DNA of 64,000 nucleotides from Clostridiales bacterium. GTDB taxonomy: Bacteria; Bacillota; Clostridia; Oscillospirales; Oscillospiraceae. Positions 24,227 through 32,500 of the stretch are shown in pieces (position 1 is the stretch's first letter; every line of letters starts with the position of its first letter). The position numbers were made by a program, and so were the translations under genes. The DNA lies in the NCBI GenBank assembly GCA_021202515.1, contig JAJQCW010000057.1, forward strand, positions 21,296 to 85,295, written 5' to 3'. Below the pieces are notes generated by a model. That model made no database searches and was not told the DNA's origin. It saw only the letters and a list, made by a program, of their open reading frames with translations.

Positions 24227-25030
24227 TCACTCCAAATACGTCATGGGGTCCACCGCCTCCCCGTCCTGTTCCACGGCGAAGTGGAGCCACGCGGTCTCGT
24301 TGCGCTCGCCGGAGGCGGTCTCCCCCACTGTGCCGATGACATCACCGGCGGAAACGGTGTCCCCGGCGGTGACGGCCACGTCCTCCGCCAGGTTGCCGTA
24401 TAAGGTGGTCAGGCCGCTGCCGCAGTCCACCGTCACCGTCCGGCCCAGCAGCACGTCGTCCTGGACGGAGATAACCGTGCCGGAGCAGGCGGCCACCACC
24501 TCCTGCCCCACCTCAGCGGAGAGGTCTACCCCGCTGTGGGTGCGCCAGTCGCCCAGGGCTTCGTTATAGGTCAGGGTGTCGCTGGAAAAGGCGGCCACCA
24601 CCGCCCCCTCCAGGGGCCAGACCCACTCTGAGACCTCGGCGGCGGTCTCCGTCACTGGCTCCAGGGTCTCGGCAGATTCTTCTGTCACGGCAGCTTCCGC
24701 CGCAGTTTCGGCGGTTTCGGTGTTCGCCGTTTCCTCTGCGTCAGAGGCGGCTGGGGCGTCGCTGGGAGCGTCCTCCTCGGTGATGTCCTCGGTGTCCGCC
24801 GGGTCGGTGGAACTGTCCGCGTCACCGGCAGTTTCCTCGGATTCCTCCGGCTCCAGGGTGACGGTCTCCACCGCGCTGGCTTCCTCCGCCATCTCGCTTG
24901 CCAGGGTCGCCCCCTGCCACAAATACCAGCAGGACACGCCGATGGCGGCCAGGCACAGGGCCAGGGCGATGTAGAAGCCCCTGCCGTTGAGGAAATTGGT
25001 CAGCTTTTGGGTAAAAGAATGTTTTTTCAT
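24227..25030 (-). CDS. spoIIQ: SpoIIQ-like M23 (LytM) sporulation protein
   Basis: A 267-aa type II membrane protein: short cytosolic N terminus KKHSFTQKLTNFLNGRGFY, one helix (about 20-38), a Glu/Ala/Thr-rich linker of about 90 residues, and a LytM peptidase-like domain. The NGRGFYIALALCLAAIG start and overall plan match SpoIIQ, the forespore protein that forms the channel with SpoIIIAH during engulfment. The zinc motif HxxxD is present (THSGVDL), but the second motif reads WLHF where HxH is usual, so one ligand/base is missing and peptidase activity is doubtful. ATG 25030 follows GGAGGTAATTTGACC. It stands alone on the minus strand. Confidence 0.78.
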   Translation of the reverse strand: MKKHSFTQKLTNFLNGRGFYIALALCLAAIGVSCWYLWQGATLASEMAEEASAVETVTLEPEESEETAGDADSSTDPADTEDITEEDAPSDAPAASDAEETANTETAETAAEAAVTEESAETLEPVTETAAEVSEWVWPLEGAVVAAFSSDTLTYNEALGDWRTHSGVDLSAEVGQEVVAACSGTVISVQDDVLLGRTVTVDCGSGLTTLYGNLAEDVAVTAGDTVSAGDVIGTVGETASGERNETAWLHFAVEQDGEAVDPMTYLE

Positions 25031-25110
25031 GGTCAAATTACCTCCATGCAGGAAGGATAACCCGATTTTTCCAGAATTATACCCAAAAGCCCGAAAAGCT
25101 GCGTTCCCGT

Positions 25111-25263
25111 TTACGAGGCGTACCGCTCCTGCTGATTCAGCCAATCCTCCTCCTCCCGCAGCTCCGCCCAGGCTTCGCTGACGGTGTCGGCGGAGAAGAG
25201 GAACTGACCGGACAAATCATAGACTTCCACATGGCCGCGAACATTGCGCATTTCAACTGACAT
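25111..25263 (-). CDS. 50-aa small protein with strong ribosome binding site (not in ORF track)
   Basis: On the minus strand TAAGGAGGTTCCGTT precedes ATG 25263, and a 50-codon ORF runs to TAA 25111. The product begins MSVEMRNVRGHVEVYDLSGQ, continues FLFSADTVSEAWAELREEEDW and ends QQERYAS: a likely beta hairpin and a helix, cytosolic, acidic. I do not recognise a named family. The perfect Shine-Dalgarno and spacing make it credible. It lies 80 bp upstream of the spoIIQ-like gene on the same strand. Confidence 0.6.
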   Translation of the reverse strand: MSVEMRNVRGHVEVYDLSGQFLFSADTVSEAWAELREEEDWLNQQERYAS

Positions 25264-25311
25264 AACGGAACCTCCTTATCGTGTGAAAACGGTTGGTTTT
25301 TTGATAAGGAT

Positions 25312-25317
25312 AGTATA
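25312..25317 (-). promoter_or_regulatory. Possible extended -10 promoter for the 50-aa ORF
   Basis: On the minus strand TTTGGTATACT gives TGG-TATACT, an extended -10, about 50 bp before the start. No clear -35. Confidence 0.35.
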
Positions 25318-25388
25318 CCAAAGTCAAAGTCCCGAAAACCGGACTATGCGGCCGGTTTGCAAAAAATTTTTGAGAAAAAACAACAGGA

Positions 25389-25422
25389 ACGGCGGCTCCC
25401 TTCCACGGGGAACCGCCGCCGT
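25389..25422 (-). terminator. Intrinsic terminator after the DUF2089 operon
   Basis: On the minus strand CGGCGGCGGTTCCC pairs with GGGAGCCGCCG around a short loop, followed by TTCCTGTTGTTTTTT. It sits 20 bp after the small membrane protein gene. Confidence 0.65.
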
Positions 25423-25440
25423 TTTGTTGTTGCGCAACGT

Positions 25441-25788
25441 TTATAAATCCTGAATCCGCATTTTGTCCATCTGGTTCTGCCTGCGGTACTTTCTCCGGCA
25501 GACGTAGTAAATGAGCAGCAGCAGAGCGATGGGCAGAACCAGCGCCAAAGCCACAAAAATATGGGAAAACAGAAGCGGAAGAAATACCGAAACCACGGCC
25601 TTTAGAGTGGGCGCGCCGGTAGCGTACAGCGTCCCGACAACGAACCCCACCAGGTACAGCACCGGCAGAATCAGGCCGGGGATTCGGCTCTCCATCCGGG
25701 AGAGAAAAATTTGCAGGACGATGGCCCCAATGGGCAGCACCAGGAAAAAGACGAGCAGTATCGTAACGCTGGCAGCACTGATAGCCAT
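25441..25788 (-). CDS. Small three-helix membrane protein paired with a DUF2089 regulator
   Basis: A 115-aa integral membrane protein with three hydrophobic helices (about 7-28, 36-58, 68-95) and a basic C-terminal tail RRKYRRQNQMDK facing the cytosol. No family recognised. ATG 25788 has AAAGGAGGAATCCAT upstream. It follows the DUF2089 gene by 27 bp on the same strand, under a single strong promoter and with a shared terminator, so the two form a two-gene operon. Confidence 0.65.
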   Translation of the reverse strand: MAISAASVTILLVFFLVLPIGAIVLQIFLSRMESRIPGLILPVLYLVGFVVGTLYATGAPTLKAVVSVFLPLLFSHIFVALALVLPIALLLLIYYVCRRKYRRQNQMDKMRIQDL

Positions 25789-25815
25789 ATGGATTCCTCC
25801 TTTACAGTTGGGTCT

Positions 25816-26124
25816 TTACCTCGCTTGACCGGGGGATTTCGATTTTTTGTACTCGTTGATGAGCAGTTTGGCCGTGTCGAAGTCCAGCTTCTCGTTGACG
25901 GCCAGCCGCTTGACCAGGGCGATGTAGGGGTCCTTTTCGCCGCTCTCCCCCAGCTCGATTTTCTGAATGAGCCGGTCCAGCCGCAGCCGGACGGTGGGGT
26001 AGGAGACGCCGTACTCGGCGGCGACCTTTTTCAGCGAGCCGGAGGCCAGCACGAAGCGCCGGACAAAGGCCAAATCTTCCTCGTCCAGATTTACCATCCA
26101 TTCCGGCAGAAATTCAATGGCCAT
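25816..26124 (-). CDS. DUF2089-family putative transcriptional regulator
   Basis: A 102-aa cytosolic protein with a helix-turn-helix in the first two thirds: EDLAFVRRFVLASGSLKKVAAEYGVSYPTVRLRLDRLIQKI, where GSLKKVAAEYGVSYPTVR reads as the turn and recognition helix. This matches DUF2089 proteins. Its neighbour is a membrane protein, a pairing that suggests control of envelope-related genes including its own operon. The start at ATG 26124 follows GAAAGGAGGG; the track adds 20 codons from the promoter region. Confidence 0.75.
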   Translation of the reverse strand: MAIEFLPEWMVNLDEEDLAFVRRFVLASGSLKKVAAEYGVSYPTVRLRLDRLIQKIELGESGEKDPYIALVKRLAVNEKLDFDTAKLLINEYKKSKSPGQAR

Positions 26125-26149
26125 GGACAGCCCTCCTTTCATTAAATTT

Positions 26150-26178
26150 AGTATATACTTTAATATTATTAAAGTCAA
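26150..26178 (-). promoter_or_regulatory. Promoter of the DUF2089 operon
   Basis: On the minus strand TTGACT (26178-26173), 17-nt spacer, TATACT (26155-26150). The spacer and flanks contain the palindrome-like TTTAATAATATTAAAG (TTTAAT/ATTAAA arms), a possible autoregulatory operator. Confidence 0.8.
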
Positions 26179-26194
26179 TAGCAAAGAATGATTT

Positions 26195-26510
26195 TATAAA
26201 ATTTATTTTCCCGTCTTGCCAGAGGCGGCACGGGCGACAGTGAAGAGGACGCCAAGCCAAAATCGGACAGTGACTCCTGACCCTAATTCCATCCCATCCA
26301 AATCCGGCAATCCGTTCTTCGATGGGTGGGTTGCTTTTTTAAGAGCCTGTAGCACGGTTCATGTGGCATTGCCGGAAATTTCAATATGGCCTGGGTCAGA
26401 AGCGACATGTCCAACGAAACATAGCCTTGCGTTATAGCCGGATATTTTATTTAACCATTGGACAGTTTTTGCATGAGATAGTACGATGACAGTGCCATTT
26501 GAAGCGTTTT
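26195..26510. other. Gene-poor region with a terminator-like hairpin
   Basis: No supported gene. GCAATCC (26308-26314) pairs with GGGTTGC before TTTTTT (about 26334-26340), a plus-strand terminator, and the preceding stretch has a CCCGT...ACGGG hairpin at about 26211-26237. A small RNA of 100-150 nt ending at 26340 is possible, but I see no good promoter. The 73-aa track ORF here runs through the terminator and has no ribosome site. Confidence 0.35.
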
Positions 26511-26584
26511 TGCGCCGCCGGGGCCGCATGTTCGACCAAAATCCGAGATTTTGGTCGAGAGTCTGTCGTTTTTCGACAGGCTCA
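26511..26584 (+). repeat. Family 4 repeat (GACCAAAATC hairpin part)
   Basis: GGGGCCGCAT, then the hairpin CGACCAAAATC...GATTTTGGTCG and the hairpin CTGTCG...CGACAG. The same sequence in opposite orientation is at 63879-63953 with a few differences. Confidence 0.7.
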
Positions 26585-26645
26585 ACGAACAGAGTGAAAT
26601 GCGTGGTTCATCCTGTATTTTACGACACTTGTCTGATTTTGTCCA

Positions 26646-26674
26646 TTGATGAACGTCTCACAGGAGGGTAAAAT
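26646..26674 (+). promoter_or_regulatory. Putative promoter of the GT8-PlsC-PlsA-like operon
   Basis: TTGATG (26646-26651), 17-nt spacer, TAAAAT (26669-26674), 84 bp before the first GT8 start and immediately followed by a palindrome. Confidence 0.5.
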
Positions 26675-26678
26675 ATAA

Positions 26679-26702
26679 ATCGTGCGATACATGTCGCACG
26701 AT
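26679..26702. promoter_or_regulatory. Palindromic operator-like site
   Basis: ATCGTGCGA/TCGCACGAT, 9-bp perfect arms around TACATG, placed just downstream of the -10 hexamer of the GT8 operon. Position and symmetry suit a repressor operator; an mRNA hairpin is the alternative. Confidence 0.5.
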
Positions 26703-26757
26703 AAATACGTCAGCCAGGGAGATGCACCTGGATGGAACAGGCAGAGGGAACACAGCC

Positions 26758-27627
26758 ATGATGGAACACGACAAGCAATCAGAAAGCGGTGTCAACGTCC
26801 TGTACTGTGGGGACAGAAACATCGAGGACGGCCTGATCCTGTCTGTCTTGTCGCTGCTCAGACACACGGCGGAGCCGCTGCATATCTTTGTGATGACGAT
26901 GAATCTGACCTTGGGGGAGCGTCAGATTTTACCTGTCACCCAGGGGACCATTCAATATCTGGATGGCTATGTCAAACAGAAAAATAAGGATAACTCCATC
27001 ACACGCATTGATGCAACCAGTCTGTTCCAGGCGGAGCCGCCCACGGCCAACCTGGGCACCCGCTTCACTCCCTGCTGTATGCTGCGGCTGTATGCCGACC
27101 AGGTGCCAGAGCTGCCGGAGCGCATCCTGTATTTGGACAACGACGTGCTGTGCCGGGGGGATTACAGCGCCTTTTACCACCAGGACATGGAGGGGTGTGA
27201 GCTGGCCGGCGTGCTGGACTATTATGGGAAGTGGTTCTTCCGAAACCGCTTGTTCCACATGGATTACCTCAACTCCGGGGTGCTGCTGCTGAACCTGAGA
27301 CACATCCGGGAGACCGGCCTGTTCGCCCGGTGCAGGGCCATGTGCCGTGATAAACAAATGTTCATGCCGGATCAGTCCGCTATCAACAAGCTGGCCCAGT
27401 CCAAAAAGCACTGGGGCCGGGCCTACAACGAGCAGCGGAAGCTGCATCAAAACACCGTTTTTCAACATTTCACCACCAGCTTTCGCTTTTTCCCCTGGAT
27501 ACACACCCTGACGGTGAAGCCCTGGCAGATCGAGCAGGTGCACCAAAAGCTGAAGCTGCATGAATATGATGACATTTTTCAGGAGTATACTGATGTCACC
27601 ACGACAATGAAAGGATACTTGCTATGA
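26758..27627 (+). CDS. Family 8 glycosyltransferase
   Basis: A 289-aa cytosolic retaining glycosyltransferase (GT-A). VNVLYCGDRNIEDGLILSVLSLLRH at the N terminus, the metal-binding YLDNDVLC (DxD) at about residue 125, LNSGVLLLNLRHIRE at about 177, and QSAINKL are family 8 hallmarks. It would add a hexose to a lipid or polymer. I chose ATG 26758 (GAGGGAACACAGCC before it); ATG 26722 has its GGGAG too close. It overlaps the next GT8 gene by ATGA, so the two are coupled. Acceptor unknown; the lipid acyltransferase and PlsA-like genes in the same operon suggest a glycolipid. Confidence 0.85.
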   Translation: MMEHDKQSESGVNVLYCGDRNIEDGLILSVLSLLRHTAEPLHIFVMTMNLTLGERQILPVTQGTIQYLDGYVKQKNKDNSITRIDATSLFQAEPPTANLGTRFTPCCMLRLYADQVPELPERILYLDNDVLCRGDYSAFYHQDMEGCELAGVLDYYGKWFFRNRLFHMDYLNSGVLLLNLRHIRETGLFARCRAMCRDKQMFMPDQSAINKLAQSKKHWGRAYNEQRKLHQNTVFQHFTTSFRFFPWIHTLTVKPWQIEQVHQKLKLHEYDDIFQEYTDVTTTMKGYLL

Positions 27628-28703
27628 AGCAGGATGAAATTCCAATCTTTTTCACCGTAGACGAGAGCTATGCCCCCTATCTGGACTGTGCAATTCGCTC
27701 CATGCAGGGAGGCACGGAGCGCCGCAAGGAGAAGCGCAGCTTCGGAAGTGCTGCCCGACAGCAGAAGTACCCCTTGAGGGTAATGGAAAATGCGTCCAAA
27801 TCCCACACGTATCAAATCATCGTCCTCCATGAGGACTTGACCGAGGAAAGTCAGGAAAAGCTCTCCGCCGGTGTAAAGCCTCCCTTCCAGATACGCTTTC
27901 TTGAGATGCAGGGAGCGAAGCGGAAGTACCGCTTGACGGTAAAAGACAAACTGGCAGGTATCACAGACCGAGCCGAGAATAGATTGCGGTGCGATTACTT
28001 TACACTAACAATCTATTTTCGGCTCTTTATTGCCGATTTGTTCCCCGAATACGACAAGGGCATCTATCTGGACAGCGATATTGTGGTGCCGGGCGACATC
28101 TCCCAGCTCTTCCAGACCGAGCTGGGGGACAACCTCATCGCCGCCTGCGCTGACCGCTCCATCACGCCAGTGCCCGAACTGGTGGAGTATGTGGAGAATG
28201 CCGTGGGCGTTCCCATCGACCAGTATATCAACTCTGGCGTTCTGGTGATGAATCTGAAAAAAATGCGGGAGGTGGACTTCTCCGGGCATTTCCTCCACCT
28301 GCTCCAAACCTATCACTTTGACTGCCTCGCGCCCGATCAGGACTACTTCAACGCCATGTGCAACGGGAAAATCGTCTACCTGGACGAGAGCTGGGACGCC
28401 ATGCCGCCGGAGGGCGGCGGAACGGGTGCGATATTGGAGCATCCCAACCTGATCCACTACAACCTGTTTCAGAAGCCCTGGTGCTATGACAATATCCCGT
28501 ATGCGGACTACTTCTGGCGCTATGCAGAGGGTTCTCCCTTCTATGAGGACATCGTGCGGCACAAGGAGACTTATTCTGAGGAGCAGAAGCTGTCTGACCG
28601 CACCTGTCTGGGCAACATGGTGCGCAAGGGGCCGGAAGTGTGCAAACAGCCCATCACCTTCCGCAAAATGCAGGAAAAGGGAGAGAGGATTCGCGTATGT
28701 TGA
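27624..28703 (+). CDS. Family 8 glycosyltransferase with two in-frame repeat insertions
   Basis: A 359-aa GT8 enzyme: IPIFFTVDESYAPYLDCAIRS, catalytic DxD in YLDSDIVVPGD (about 150), INSGVLVMNLKKMRE (about 205), HYNLFQKPW (about 287). It is longer than the usual 320-330 aa because two low-similarity basic segments interrupt the fold: 26 residues after AIRSM (27705-27782) and 11 residues after FLEM (27909-27941). Both start CAGGGAG and end GGTA, and both match the module of the family 1 intergenic element. Removing them restores the family pattern AIRSM-MENAS and FLEM-KDKLAG. The catalytic motifs are untouched, so the enzyme may be active. Overlaps both neighbours. Confidence 0.85.
   Translation: MKQDEIPIFFTVDESYAPYLDCAIRSMQGGTERRKEKRSFGSAARQQKYPLRVMENASKSHTYQIIVLHEDLTEESQEKLSAGVKPPFQIRFLEMQGAKRKYRLTVKDKLAGITDRAENRLRCDYFTLTIYFRLFIADLFPEYDKGIYLDSDIVVPGDISQLFQTELGDNLIAACADRSITPVPELVEYVENAVGVPIDQYINSGVLVMNLKKMREVDFSGHFLHLLQTYHFDCLAPDQDYFNAMCNGKIVYLDESWDAMPPEGGGTGAILEHPNLIHYNLFQKPWCYDNIPYADYFWRYAEGSPFYEDIVRHKETYSEEQKLSDRTCLGNMVRKGPEVCKQPITFRKMQEKGERIRVC
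27705..27782 (+). repeat. Family 1 module inserted in frame, copy 1 (78 bp)
   Basis: Starts CAGGGAGGCACGGAGC and ends GAAGTACCCCTTGAGGGTA. It shares GGAGAAGCGCAGCTTCGG with the copy at 33943. Length is a multiple of three and carries no stop codon, encoding the basic segment ERRKEKR...QQKYPLRV in the GT8 protein. Confidence 0.75.
27909..27941 (+). repeat. Family 1 module inserted in frame, copy 2 (33 bp)
   Basis: CAGGGAGCGAAGCGGAAGT, A, CCGCTTGACGG, TA. The first 31 bases differ from the minus strand of 15719-15749 at one position only. It encodes 11 residues (QGAKRKYRLTV). Confidence 0.8.
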
Positions 28704-29569
28704 TCGGAGGCAACAAAGAGCAGGTAGTGGCCAATATGCGCGCCGCCGCGGAGCGCGGTGACCTGAACTGCAAAGTAGAGGTGGATGACCCTGATTTGTC
28801 CAAAGAGGAACAGGACGCCATCACCCAGCATTTTCTGGACAACTATAAGACCTTTGGCTATCGGTTCTGCAACGTCTGCGCCAGAGCGCTGACGGACACC
28901 GTTACCAAATACCTGAACCGAAGCACCAAAATCGAGGGGCTGGAAAACCTGGCCGGGGTTCACGGCGGCGTCATCGTGACCAGCAACCACTTCAGTCCGC
29001 TGGACAATACAGCGGTGCGCAGCGCCATCAACAAGGCGGGCTGGCGGCGGCTTTTCATGGTCAGCCAGGAGACGAACCTGGCCATGAAGGGGTGGATCGG
29101 CTTTCTGATGAATCACGAGGACATCATTCCTCTGGCCAACAACACCACCTATCTCCGCAAGCACTTTGCCCCCATGCTCCACGAGCGGCTGGCACAGGGG
29201 CACGCTGTTCTGATTTATCCGGAGCAGGAGATGTGGTTCCACTACCGGAAGCCCCGGCCACCCAAGCGGGGCGCCTACTACTATGCCGCCGTCAACCGTG
29301 TTCCCGTGGTCTCCTGCTTTGTGGAGATCCGGGACTTACCGGGGCAGGAGAACGACCAGTTTCACAAGACCCGGTATGTCATGCACATTCTCCCGCCCAT
29401 CTACCCCGACCCGGCCAAAAGTGACCGGGAGAACAGCGAGGAAATGATGGCGCAGGACTACCGCCAGAAGGTGGCCGCCTATGAACAGTCCTACGGAAAA
29501 AAGCTGACCTATGACTTTGACGAGAGCGACATCGCCGGCTGGATTTCACGGTCTCAAAGGGGCGAATAG
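28697..29569 (+). CDS. PlsC-type lysophospholipid acyltransferase
   Basis: A 290-aa glycerolipid acyltransferase that would add the second acyl chain to a lysophosphatidate-like acceptor at the inner membrane face. Catalytic NHxxxxD box: VTSNHFSPLDN (about residues 96-106); glycine/Pro motif LIYPEQEMWFHYRKPRPPKRG (about 177-197) is the substrate-binding EGTR-equivalent region. ATG 28697 follows GGGAGAGAGGATTC and overlaps the GT8 gene by 7 bp; the track start adds 19 codons. The PlsA-like gene starts 24 bp later, so this enzyme and that one probably act in one lipid pathway. Confidence 0.85.
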   Translation: MLIGGNKEQVVANMRAAAERGDLNCKVEVDDPDLSKEEQDAITQHFLDNYKTFGYRFCNVCARALTDTVTKYLNRSTKIEGLENLAGVHGGVIVTSNHFSPLDNTAVRSAINKAGWRRLFMVSQETNLAMKGWIGFLMNHEDIIPLANNTTYLRKHFAPMLHERLAQGHAVLIYPEQEMWFHYRKPRPPKRGAYYYAAVNRVPVVSCFVEIRDLPGQENDQFHKTRYVMHILPPIYPDPAKSDRENSEEMMAQDYRQKVAAYEQSYGKKLTYDFDESDIAGWISRSQRGE

Positions 29570-29593
29570 CCCGCACAGAAAGGAAGGATCGTT

Positions 29594-32500
29594 GTGGAAG
29601 AGACAGTCAAAACCCTTCGCCTTGGTATCGACGTGGGTTCCACAACCGTCAAAGTGGTTGTCACCGACCCGGAAACCGGGAAAATGCTCCACGCACGCTA
29701 TGTTCGGCACAACGCCAGGCAGCAGGAAACAGTAGAAAGTCTGCTTCGGGAGGCGGCGGGGCTTTTCCCTGCGGCGCAGTTCCGGGCGGCGGTCTGCGGC
29801 TCCGGCGGCAGGCCGATTGCGCAAAAGCTGGGTGTCCCGTACATACAGGAAGTGGTGGCCAACTCCGCCGCCGTCCGGGCGCTGTACCCCAATGTAAAAA
29901 CCGCCGTGGAGCTGGGCGGACAGGACGCAAAGGTCGTGTTTTTCTACTACGACGAGCAAAAGGGCCAGCTCCAAACCTCGGATATGCGGATGAACGGCAG
30001 TTGTGCCGGTGGCACCGGCGCATTCATTGACGAGGTGGCGGCGTTGCTGAACGTGGAGCCGGAGCAGTTTGAAGTTCTGGCGGAGCAGGGCCGCACGGTT
30101 TACGACATCTCCGGCAGGTGTGGCGTGTTCGCCAAGACGGACATTCAGCCGCTGCTCCTCTCTGGAGCCAGGAAGGAGGACATCGCCCTGTCCACCTTCC
30201 ACGCCATCGTGAAGCAGACCATCGGCGGACTGGCCCAGGGGTTGGAGCTGACAGCTCCTATCATTTTTGAAGGTGGTCCGCTGACCTTTCATCCCACTTT
30301 GATGCGGGTGTTTGTGGAGCGGCTGCATCTGTCGGAAAATGACGTTGTCCGCCCGGAGCATCCGGAGACCATCGTGGCCTACGGCACAGCCATCGCCATC
30401 GACCAGCTTTTCCCCAACGAGGGGGACACAGCCACCCTGGGGGAGCTGTTGGAACGGCTGGCGCAGTCAGAGGAAACCTCCAGCGCAGACGAGGACGTGC
30501 AGAAGCCCTTTTTCCCCTCTTGGGAGGCACAGCAGACCTTTCAGGCGCGGCATGACTGGGAGTTGAAAGACCTGTGTCAGCCAATGCCGGTGAACGGGGA
30601 GCTGCGGGTCTGGCTGGGCATCGACTCCGGCAGCACTACCTCCAAGTTTGTCCTGCTGGACGAGGAGGAGCGGGTCATTGACCGGTTCTACGCAAACAAC
30701 AAAGGGGAGCCTTTGCTGGTGGTGCGGGACGGGCTGAACGCCCTCAAGCGGAAGTATGACGCACAGGGCACCAAGCTGACGGTTCTGGGCCTGGGCACCA
30801 CCGGCTACGGTGAACAGCTATTGGCCCAGGCATTTGGCGCGGACTACCACACCGTTGAGACTGTGGCCCACGCGATGGGCTGCACCCAGTACTACCCGGA
30901 GGCCACCTTCCTGTTGGACATCGGCGGCCAGGACATGAAGGCCATCTGGCTGGAGGACGGCATCATCACCAACATCATGCTGAACGAAGCCTGTTCCTCC
31001 GGGTGCGGCTCCTTTCTGGAAAATTTCGCGGTGAACCTGAATCTCCCCGTGGAGAAAATCGCAGAGGCGGCGTTCCGGTCAGAAGCCCCGGCCCATCTGG
31101 GCAGCCGCTGCACCGTGTTTATGAACAGCACCATCATCAACGAGCAGCGGCGGGGCAAAGGCCCGGATGACATTATGGCGGGGCTGTGCCGTTCCATCAT
31201 TGAGAACGTGTTCACCAAGGTGGTGCGCATCTCCAACACCGCCCAGTTGGGAGACTGCATTGTGGTGCAGGGCGGCACCTTCCGCAACCGGGCGGTGCTG
31301 CGGGCGCTGGAGGAATATCTGGGCGCGGAGGTGAAGCTGGCTCCCTACCCAGGCGAGATGGGGGCCATCGGCGCAGCCCTGGCGGTGAAGCGGCAGGTGG
31401 CGGAATCCGGCTATGGTCACGGCAGCTCGTCCTCCTTCATCGGCTTTGACGCGGTGGAACGCTTCAACTACGAGACGCAGACCGGCGTTCCCTGTCTGGG
31501 CTGCGGTAACCGGTGCAATCGCACCATCGTTCGCTTCTCCACCGGAAAACAGTGGATCTCCGGCAACCGGTGCGAGAAGGGAGCGGCGGAGGCGCAGGAC
31601 AGCTCCGCGCCGGAGAAACCGGCAAAGGAAAAACCGGCAGACCTGTTTGCGGAGCGGGAAAAACTGCTGTTTCAGGACTACCCTTATCAGCAGGCCGCCC
31701 CGGATAAGGGGGAGGTCGTCGGCCTGCCCAGGGTGCTGGAGTTCTGGGACAGTATGCCCTTCTGGAGCACCTTCTTCCGGTCGCTGGGCTATCAGGTGAA
31801 ATTCTCCCACAAAAGTTCCCGCAAACTGTATGAGCAGGGGCTGCAATATGTGGCCTCCGATACGGTCTGTTTCCCGGCCAAGCTGGTACACGGCCACATC
31901 ATGGACTTGGCGCAGGCGGGGGTTGACTGCATCTTTTTTCCCTATGTGATGCACATGCCCCCGGAGGGGGTGGACAAGCTCAGCCCCTATGTCTGCTCCG
32001 TCCTCCAGGGCTACCCTATGGTGGTACGGAACTCCCAGGACCCGGCGCGGGGCGGGAAGGTCGTCTTTGACACCCCTGTCTTTCACTGGTTCGCGGAGAA
32101 GGACCGGAAGAAGCAGATTTGCCGCTACGCGGTGGAGACGTTGGGCGTCACCAAAGGGGAGGCGGAGTCCGCCTTCCGGGACGGCGAACAGGCGCTGTGC
32201 ACCTTCCGCAATGCCCTGACCGGGCGGGGCGAGGAAGTGCTGCGCCAGGTGCATGAAAACGGCTCCTATGCGGTGGTGCTGGCAGGGCGTCCCTACCACA
32301 CCGACCCCTTCATCTGCCACGACATCTTCAAGCGGTTCGAGGAGCGGGGCGTGCCGGTGCTGACCGTGGACAGCCTGCCCCATCTCAGCGAGCAGGATTT
32401 GAAAAACACCACCATTGAAATCACCAACAACTTCCACACCCGGATGCTGGAGGGCGCGATGGTGGCGGCGAAAGACCCGGCGCTGGAGTACGTGCAGATC

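Noticed and set aside
26216-26437. 73-aa ORF in the intergenic region before the GT8 operon
   Set aside because: No ribosome site, runs through a terminator hairpin, no recognisable domain.
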